Of a stretch of DNA of 64,000 bases, positions 57,091 through 64,000 are shown one piece after another. The notes under the pieces are model-generated. The model saw only the letters and a program-made list of their open reading frames with translations. It was not told the origin of the DNA and searched no databases. The DNA comes from Scilla litardierei (taxonomy: Eukaryota > Streptophyta > Magnoliopsida > Asparagales > Asparagaceae), in the NCBI GenBank assembly GCA_030789695.1, contig CM061140.1, positions 171,020,319-171,084,318 on the forward strand. The letters are read 5' to 3'. Position 1 is the first letter of the stretch; every line of letters begins with the position of its first letter. A program made the translations under genes and the position numbers.

Positions 57091-58853
57091 TGATCGCGTC
57101 CGAGTGTACACCCGAAAAACGACGTGTAGTCGTACTGCAAAAGCACGGTGTAGCGACGAGTGGGTATCAAACTCAGGGATGACAAATGACCGTGTTCTTT
57201 TTTCAATCACCAAGCTATCAAGAGAATCAAGAATAATTGTGTGTAATAGTCACAATCGTTCGATTATCAAGAGAAATATCAATATAATAAAGCGTCTAGG
57301 GATAGGAAATCCCCACTACGGACCGTCTCTCATCCTTGTGATTCATAAGTTTCATTGTTGCTAAGCTTGAATATAGGTGAACTAGTCGCAACTTAATGTA
57401 GAACCAAGCTCATGCTCTCGCGCTATTGTCGGTCTATAGCAAACCAATGATAGGGCCTACTCTCGTGCAAACCCTAGCCTAAGCCGCTAGCGTGAAGAAC
57501 GACATCATTGTTCAATCGTATCTCGAGCCCACTCTCGTGCAAACTCGAGCTACGATCTAGGTTGTGATAGTTCTTATCCGTTCAATCTCTTGCAAACGGA
57601 TATTGGTATAGATTCACAATTAAAAATCCTAGCTTTAGTCCAATCTCTTGCAAACCAAATCTAGAGAAATCCAATTGTCAATCTAAATCGAATATCTAGG
57701 CCTTCCTATGAATTGGGATCCAATCTCTTGCAAATCCCAATCGATATGAATTCCTAGCTACTCGTAATAAATTGATCACAACCTAATCTTAATCAATTCT
57801 AGCAACAAATCTATAAATTCATCACAATTTAGAAATAGGGTCCATATGGTTCATCCCTATGCCCTAGGACGACGGCACTACTCATTAATCATCATGCAAA
57901 TCTCAGAAAAATCAATTTTGATCACGGCACAATTCATTGCAAATGAGAAGTAATGCATAAAAATTGAGTTTTTAATAGAAATAGACAAACCAATGTAATT
58001 GCCGACGATCTCCAGCTGAGATTTCACAAAGAGTAGCCGTCAAAATCATAAAAGAAAGTCTAAAAATTAATTGTTCAAAAGCTCCCTAAACTAGGGTAAA
58101 AACAGGGTTTAAATATCCTCTAAAATCGTCCAAAAAATCATGCCCAAACTGCCCATGCGCAGCCCAGAAATCGCAACCCTAACAGCAGGCGGAGAGGGTC
58201 ACTCGGCCGAGTGACCCTTGTGACTCGGTAAAGTGACAAACCCTGTAAAAATACAGTAACTTCGGATATTTCAGGGTCTATCTTCGGGGGGTGGCTCGGC
58301 CGAGTATACTTCTTCATTCGGCCGAGTAGCTTTGTCGTTCGGCCGAGTGAGGCTTCGTCAGGATCTCTGAAAATTCCAGTATCTCTGGCTTTTCTCTGGA
58401 AGATTTCCATGTACCACTCGGGCGAGTGAGATTTCTCACTCGGCCGAGTAGGCTCTCTTCATTCGGCCGAGTATACGCTGAAAACTCCATGCGTGTATCC
58501 GTTCTGGTCGGCCAAGTGGGACTTCTTGTTCGGCCGAGTGGCTCTTCTACTCGGCCACTGGGCTTATTCTTCTTCTTTTTGCCTCCTCGTCGCTCCTATT
58601 GATTTCCTTCTTCTTCCGCTCATCCTCCATCGCTGATAAACCCTCGAATGAGCCGTGGACGACACTCCTAAGCGTGTACAAATCCATTGATCTCAAATTC
58701 GCTCCAAATCGCTCCATATTTCCTGAAATATGACAAAAACAAGAAATAGTGAAAAGCATCGCAATATTGTCGAATAATCGTGAAAAACGCGATATGGGCG
58801 ATCAAAACGTCATGCGAATATGCAGAAAAAAGGTATATAATATGGAGTGATCA
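57091..58853 (-). repeat. 5' LTR of the minus Athila-like element
   Basis: 1763 bp; plus text TGATCGCGTCCG ... GGAGTGATCA, with 5-base inverted ends TGATC/GATCA. It contains repeated AATCTCTTGCAAAC segments (57588, 57640, 57722), each tied to a short AATCC/ATCTAG context, and palindrome array 2 (58195-58560). The next bases, CATAC (58854-58858), would be its target duplication. The plus element's ORF starts only 30 bases farther. Confidence 0.75.
58195..58560. repeat. CTCGGCCGAG palindrome array 2
   Basis: About eleven copies of ACTCGGCCGAGTG and variants (for example 58201, 58291, 58315, 58335, 58416, 58439, 58460, 58530) inside the LTR of the minus element. Confidence 0.85.
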
Positions 58854-58884
58854 CATACCGTATCATCATACTGCACGCGACACG

Positions 58885-60939
58885 ATGGTTTGCACACGCG
58901 GATCCACCACACCTCCCATTCGTGGGAAGAGGCCGTCGTCTGGCGCCTCTTCTTCCTGACCCCAGCGTCGTACCCGCCTTACCACCACATCCACCACTAC
59001 CACCACCACACCCTCTACCACAGCTCCTGCTGTCACCACTACCGTCTCCACCACCACCACACCTGTCACGTCAGCCTTGATCCCCTCCACCACAGATCCT
59101 ATCCCCACCACGGCACCATCCACCATCTCCACTTCATCACCCCCACACCGTATCCTCTAGGGATGACATTCCCGCACGTCTACCTACATATGGCATCATG
59201 TTTCGAGACACCGCACACCGGGAGCGCTTTTTCAGGCTCTCCCAGCGACGTCTCGTTCCTACGGTATTCATAGACGTGCCTGTACTTAGGTCCCTAGGAC
59301 TCCTACAGGGAGTTCACCACTTGTACAGAGCGATCGGTTTCGACGGTTTCCTCGGTGTACACGCCGCCACTTACATGCACATAGCTCTCGAGGGTCTCAG
59401 CTCCCTTGCTCTGACCCTGACAGGTGACGACATCACCTTCCGCCTCCTGGATCATGACTACACTGTCACTTTTGCCATGATCCGGGAGTATTTTCACTTC
59501 CCTGCCATCCCAGCACCCAGACTAGCCTTCTCCCCACTCTTTGACGTGGACTCTTTTGATGCTCATGTCTTCTAGGAGCGCATTTCTGGTATTCCACAGT
59601 ATCACCCTAGCCGGGCGAAGGCATCGTGCATTATGCACCCATGCCTTTGCTACACTCAGTGGCACCTAGCTTCCATACTTTTTTGCAGACCAGAGGTCGT
59701 GTCCATGTCCCTCCCTGAGCTTACCCATCTTATGGGTATGACCCGGCTTCTTCGATTCCACCCTGACGGCTCTCTGGGACCCTTCACGCTCTCTGACGCA
59801 GCCCACTGGCTGTGTCACCGACTTTACCAGACAGCCACTACCTATCACTTCACAGACATTTGCTGTGGTGGCTTCTTCACTATTTTTGCTAAGATGCTGC
59901 ATATTCCCATTCCAGCTGACCTTCACCACCCTCCTGGCCTGACACGCCTGACCATTGGCGTGCTCGAGCATATGCATATCATTCGACCCTATGGTGATCG
60001 CCACTGGCTTTACCTCGTAGGCACCGGTCACACTCCCCATATGGTGCTCCCCACCCCTCACCTCACGCACATTCCAGCCATCCAGATTGACTAGATGCTC
60101 CCTAGAGTCGAGCCACTCCCCGCCATACACGTGCTCGAGCCCCTTGGAGCACCAGTCGAGGCAGTAGCCGATGACCGGGACCCACGCTCCCCGGTGTTTG
60201 ACCTGCATGACATAGCTACTTTAGTTACCGGCCTCCCTGTCCCACCTTCCCACCCATCAGTTTCTGGAGCCGCTTCTTCCACTTCCACCGTATCTGTCAC
60301 CCCCACCACAGTCGAGTCCTCGGGGACTGTCTTCACCTCTTGCCCCGAGACCATATTTCTTCGACCTCTGTATCGGTGCCAGAGGCCACCGATTCACCTT
60401 TTGCTGACGCACCCATAGATCTTGACTCTCCCATCCACGATCCTGCCCCCACCCTCCCACTTCTTTCGGACCTTATAGCATCAGTCCCTATCTCCTTAGG
60501 TCCCCACATTCCACTATTTGGCACCACTTCCTCCACATCAGCGGCCATTTTTACCGAGAGTGTGTCGACGTCTGTCTACTCTTCTGTGTCGACTACATCT
60601 CTTTCTTCTGCCGTTGCCGAGTTGCCTTCGAGCTCACCCTCTCCTACCTTTCACGCTAGGCACCGTGCATCAGTTGCACATGGCCGATATACGAGAGGGG
60701 TGACTCACAGACACTTCCCTCGCCCTCCTCCCGACGCTCGCACTTCCGACGCTCGCTTGACCGCGTTAGAGGACTTGACTTCCCGCTTACGGCGGGATTT
60801 CGATGACTTTGCACATGCGACGGTGACACACAGATCTAGAGTCGAGTCGGATCTTACCTCTATCATCGACCTGCTTCATCCGCCTCCCAGGCCGGACACT
60901 GTGACCCACTCTGCACCACTCAGTGCTTCACTTCCTTAG
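58885..60939 (+). pseudogene. ATHILA-domain ORF of the plus element, broken
   Basis: ATG 58885 gives MVCTRGSTTPPIRGKRPSSG in one frame, then a TGA, then S/T/P-rich text to about 59160. A shift leads to the domain frame at 59198: FRDTAHRERFFRLSQRRLVP, LGLLQGVHHLYRAIGFDGFL, TYMHIALEGLSSL. A TAG at 59573-59575 interrupts it, and the same frame continues ERISGIPQYHPS... to 60094. A serine/threonine-rich tail and a coiled-coil-like piece (LTALEDLTSRLRRDFDDF, about 60760-60815) follow in other frames. It is clearly homologous to the minus-strand protein at 51862-53004, but diverged. Confidence 0.75.
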
Positions 60940-60959
60940 GCTTCTGCAGAGCCTGTTTC

Positions 60960-62873
60960 TACCACTTTTGAGTCTTCTGTCATAGTAGATCCACTTTCTT
61001 CCCTGGTTTTACATTCTACTGAGCCCTCCACTTCTACCATCAATATCATTGCCGGCCCACCCCACGAGTTCCAGCCAGACCTTCCACCCACCACTCCTGG
61101 TCCACAGCATAGGGACCCATCACCACCCCCAGAGGGTGGTGCCTCTGCTTGATGTAGTCCTTACCCGTTTTGCCTCCCCTATTTATTTTCTGCCCATCTG
61201 TCTGTTTAGGGCCCTACTTTTACATAGCTTGGGTGAGGAGCCACCCATGCACCATATCTCATACTGCATTGCATCATTTCATATTTTTAGTTTTACTTCT
61301 TTTCTCTTTTATTGCATACTTTTTATTTTATTCCCCCATCCACACGACCCCTTTAGCATCATCTCCCGCTCACGAGCATTTTCTTAGCAGTGAGGACACT
61401 GCTAGGTTTAGCTTGGGGGATGAGCGCTACCGCTTTATTTTTTAATTTTTCTTTTACATTTTCCTTCCTTATTTCGGTTTTTATTTCACTTTTTCACCGT
61501 TTTTCACATCATTTTATTTTTTCTCATTTTGCATCATATTTTCTACTTTCCCCATGCATGCATCTCTTTTTCTTTATTTTCCTTTTCCCCCGCTTCTTTT
61601 TGTTTATTTGCTGAGGATGGTCTGCATGATGATATCTCTCGTGGCCTTATTAGTTTTTACGATGCTCATTTTTGATGACATGCTATTAGGGTGAATTTCA
61701 GTTTTACTATCTATATGCGTGCATTTCTATTGATGATCTATCTGATTTAATACTTGAAATGAATTGAAAATCGAATGCATGAACTAGTATCTAGTATGAT
61801 CTATGTTGGAAAATGCACCTAGGTTCACGCATCACTAGAACACTTGGAGCATCTGTTTTCTTATCTCAGTCACTTCTGTTTGCATGCCTGCTGAAATTGT
61901 GATTATTACTGCTTGCCTTTTCAGTATTCGTTTAGAGAAATGAAAATATACATGCTATCTATAAGTTTAGTTAGGGTTTTATTTTATCAAACCGTTGTGC
62001 ACCCTCTTATGAGTGAACCGAGAGTCCTACTATTTTCCTTCTCCACATATCAATTTATATCTCTACATATCAGTTGGTTACACCCCATAGTTATCTTTAC
62101 CACATCTTACTTCCCAAAACCCAAAAAGAAAAGTATAGCTTCTAAATGAATGAAAAAAAATGTGTATATATTCATATATGAAAATGAAAAGAAAAGAAAA
62201 AAATGAATAAATACTATTTTATATCATTTCATTAGAAGCTATTATTTATTCTGGGAAGAAAAAACAAAAATTCCATATCATATTCTTAGATGCGTTGCCT
62301 CAAGCTAAGCTTAGGGGGGTAAACCAACTGATCACATGAGTGAGCATGACATTAGAGTGTAGACGGTGCACAACAGGGAGATTTAATAACACCCAAACTT
62401 TACGAATTGCTTTAGTTTTTTTGGAGATTTTTCATGTATCGAAATGAATATCTGAATGGCATGATTTTTCTATTCTCTATTGCATGGTGTGTGATTCCTT
62501 TATGCTCCTTGTGTATCTGTGATTGAAAAGGGCGTTGCCAACTTCTTTATACTGGACTCTAGGGATTGCATGAGATTGATATGATTTGATGGTGTTATTT
62601 CAGTAGATCCCTATTATTTGCCTGCATTGCATGGTCATATGATTTGTAAAACTAGAAATTGCCAATAGCATGTATGTTTATCATTCAGAGCTTTGTGATA
62701 TACTATTTAGGCCTGAGGTCTGACCGATCATCCTTAGCGCTCTCCTCTTACTTCTCTTTTTGATTTTCATCTCTTTCTATTTTCATTTTCTAATTTTTCT
62801 TTTTTCTTTTCCTCCCGGTGTACCGATTGTCCGTCTTCCTCGAGGACGAGTAAGAGGTAAGCTTGGGGGATTT
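60960..62873 (+). other. 3' untranslated region of the plus Athila-like element, three polypurine-like tracts
   Basis: No gene. GCTTGGGGGA occurs at 61411-61420 and 62861-62870, and CTTAGGGGGGT at 62310-62320. Each is preceded by a (TTTAG/TAAG)-type start and by a GAGGAC or CAAGC context. The last one borders the LTR and is the functional-looking tract. The rest is T-rich and TTTTATTTTC-like. Confidence 0.6.
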
Positions 62874-64000
62874 TGATGTGTCCATATTTTCTACTATTTT
62901 CATTTCATTATTTCATTGCATCTCATGCCATTTTCGCATCCAACCCCCTCATTTTACTACGATTTTGTATTTCTGACGATATTTTCGAGTTTTGTAGTGT
63001 TTTATGAGTTTTCAGGGATTTTGGAGAGATTTGGGCCACCACTTGGGTATGGACACATCCGACATGCTCGTGGACTCATTGGCGAGGCGCTGGAAGAGTT
63101 TGCCACACTTCTGGAGACATTGGAGGAGAAGAGAGAGAGCAGAGAGAGACAGCCCCAGGAGCCCTCTGCAGAGTTTCCCAGAAAATATTCGGGCCGAGCA
63201 GATCAGCTGCTCGACCGAGTAACTCCAAATTAAGAGAGAGCTGATACGGGCTGACTCGGACCGAGCAGCTCATCTGCTCGGTCGAGTAGCCTCAATTCCA
63301 CAAGGTGAAGCTGTCCACGACGCGGCCCGAGCAGCAGACCGAGTCGACCCCTACTCGGACCGAGCAGAGATGACTCGGTCCGGGTAGACTTAGCGGCAAA
63401 ATTTTGAATCCCCATATCCCGTGGTGCTCGGTCGAGTAGCTCATCTACTCAGTCCGAGCGACCGAACGAGCAGCGTATTGCTCGACCGAGTCACCTACTC
63501 GGTCGGCAACTCCAAGGCCATTTTTGGAAAGATTTCTGAAGCCGCGATGCGCACGATTTTTGGCTTCGAAGCTAGGATCTATGCGGGGACTGAGGAGCGA
63601 ACTTTCATTGGGAATTTTTGGGATGTTTTAGGGAGGGAGCGCAGGCGATTTTTGTAGGGATCTGGAGATTGATTTTTGTAAGGAGTTTTTGGATTGAAAA
63701 CTTGGAGATTGTTATTTGCGTTCTTGATTTCTCTTGCGTATTGGAATCTGGATTTTTCTGGATCTATTGTTCATCTACTCTCTTTGTAAGTTTTTATCCT
63801 CACTTTATTAATCTGCGATGATGTGTTTGTATTTAAAAATAGTGTTTTTATCTGCTATCGCCATGTGCGAGTTGATCTTTCTAGGGTAGATGGGTTAGCC
63901 CTAGGATTCTAGGGGAAAATGTAGATCTGGATCCCTATATTGAATTGGGGATTTAGGGTTGTATTTCGATATATCCTACTGAATCCGTAGATAACCCGTA
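62874..64000 (+). repeat. 3' LTR of the plus Athila-like element, cut by the window edge
   Basis: It starts TGATGTGTCCATATTTTC right after the polypurine tract AAGCTTGGGGGATTT. It contains palindrome array 3 (63190-63500). The right end is outside the window. Confidence 0.7.
63190..63500. repeat. CTCGGTCGAGTAG palindrome array 3
   Basis: About ten copies of GCTCGGTCGAGTAG, ACTCGGACCGAGCAG and close variants. The core matches arrays 1 and 2 but with GAC/GTC centres. Confidence 0.8.

Larger units (their letters stand above)
49920..58853 (-). mobile_element. Athila-like Ty3 element with gag-protease and ATHILA ORF but no pol
   Basis: The order on the minus strand is 5' LTR (58853-57091), primer site, gag-protease (56961-54199), a spacer with CTCGGCCGAG palindromes, an ATHILA-domain ORF (53004-51862), its broken tail (to 51019), and untranslated text with a TCCCCCAAGC complement tract (50699-50707). 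Reverse transcriptase, RNase H and integrase are absent between protease and the ATHILA ORF, where full elements carry them. The 3' LTR is missing: homology with the plus-strand relative stops at about 49920, an abrupt deletion junction. Confidence 0.7.

Noticed and set aside
58866..59132. Valine/glycine-rich minus frame
   Set aside because: Complement of the threonine/proline-rich start of the plus ATHILA pseudogene.

Overview
The window is a stretch of repeat-rich angiosperm nuclear genome. Two plant genes are clear: a chloroplast PAM68-like assembly factor (minus, 10245-10802) and a three-exon 1-aminocyclopropane-1-carboxylate synthase, ACS (minus, 38019-39798). Nearly everything else is transposable elements of types found in plants: Ty3/gypsy of Athila-like and Tat/Retand-like type, Ty1/copia, PIF/Harbinger and Mutator-like. 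Species cannot be read from the sequence. I see no tRNA, rRNA, CRISPR or bacterial feature.

Layout. (1) 1-9571 is a four-deep nest. The 3' end of a Tat-like Ty3 element (LTR from 1114) is split by a coding-less TG...CA element A (1334-8695, target-site duplication GAGGG). A is split by a related element A' (2024-6575), and A' by an 802-bp Mutator-like element (2603-3404, 9-bp duplication AATATATTA). (2) 9572-11900 holds the PAM68-like gene and its flanks. (3) 11900-37810 is a second nest. A minus-strand copia element (gag remnant 12760-13285, LTR 37642-37810) is split by element D (15105-37433, duplication GAAGC). D holds element B (16237-25445, duplication GACGT), which holds a gag-only Ty3-like element (16921-23127). 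D also holds a degraded copia element with 2.5-kb LTRs (27262-36235, duplication GGTAG). (4) The ACS gene begins about 210 bp beyond the copia LTR. (5) 40344-44726 is a PIF/Harbinger element with an intact-looking transposase, followed by a 165-bp inverted-repeat MITE. (6) 45283-49917 carries two LTRs of one Ty3 family in opposite orientation around a decayed extra ORF, then a truncated gag. (7) 49920-64000 carries two Athila-like elements in opposite orientation. The minus one has gag-protease and an ATHILA-domain ORF but no reverse transcriptase or integrase. The plus one keeps only its ATHILA-domain pseudogene and 3' LTR.

The most unusual material is the A/A'/B family. These elements are 2.8-3.8 kb after nested insertions are subtracted, have 5-bp target duplications and TG...CA ends, and show no recognisable protein. 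All three nevertheless keep an apparent intron (CAG|G[T/C]AAGTGTRC ... GCAG or GTAG|AC). Immediately after it comes a hairpin whose stem is kept by compensating base changes and G-U pairs. A and B also share a diverged-element noncoding block inside the intron. They could be large solo LTRs or an undescribed non-autonomous family with a structured, spliced transcript.

All coordinates come from reading the sequence by eye. Family assignments rest on remembered domain and motif patterns, not on searches.
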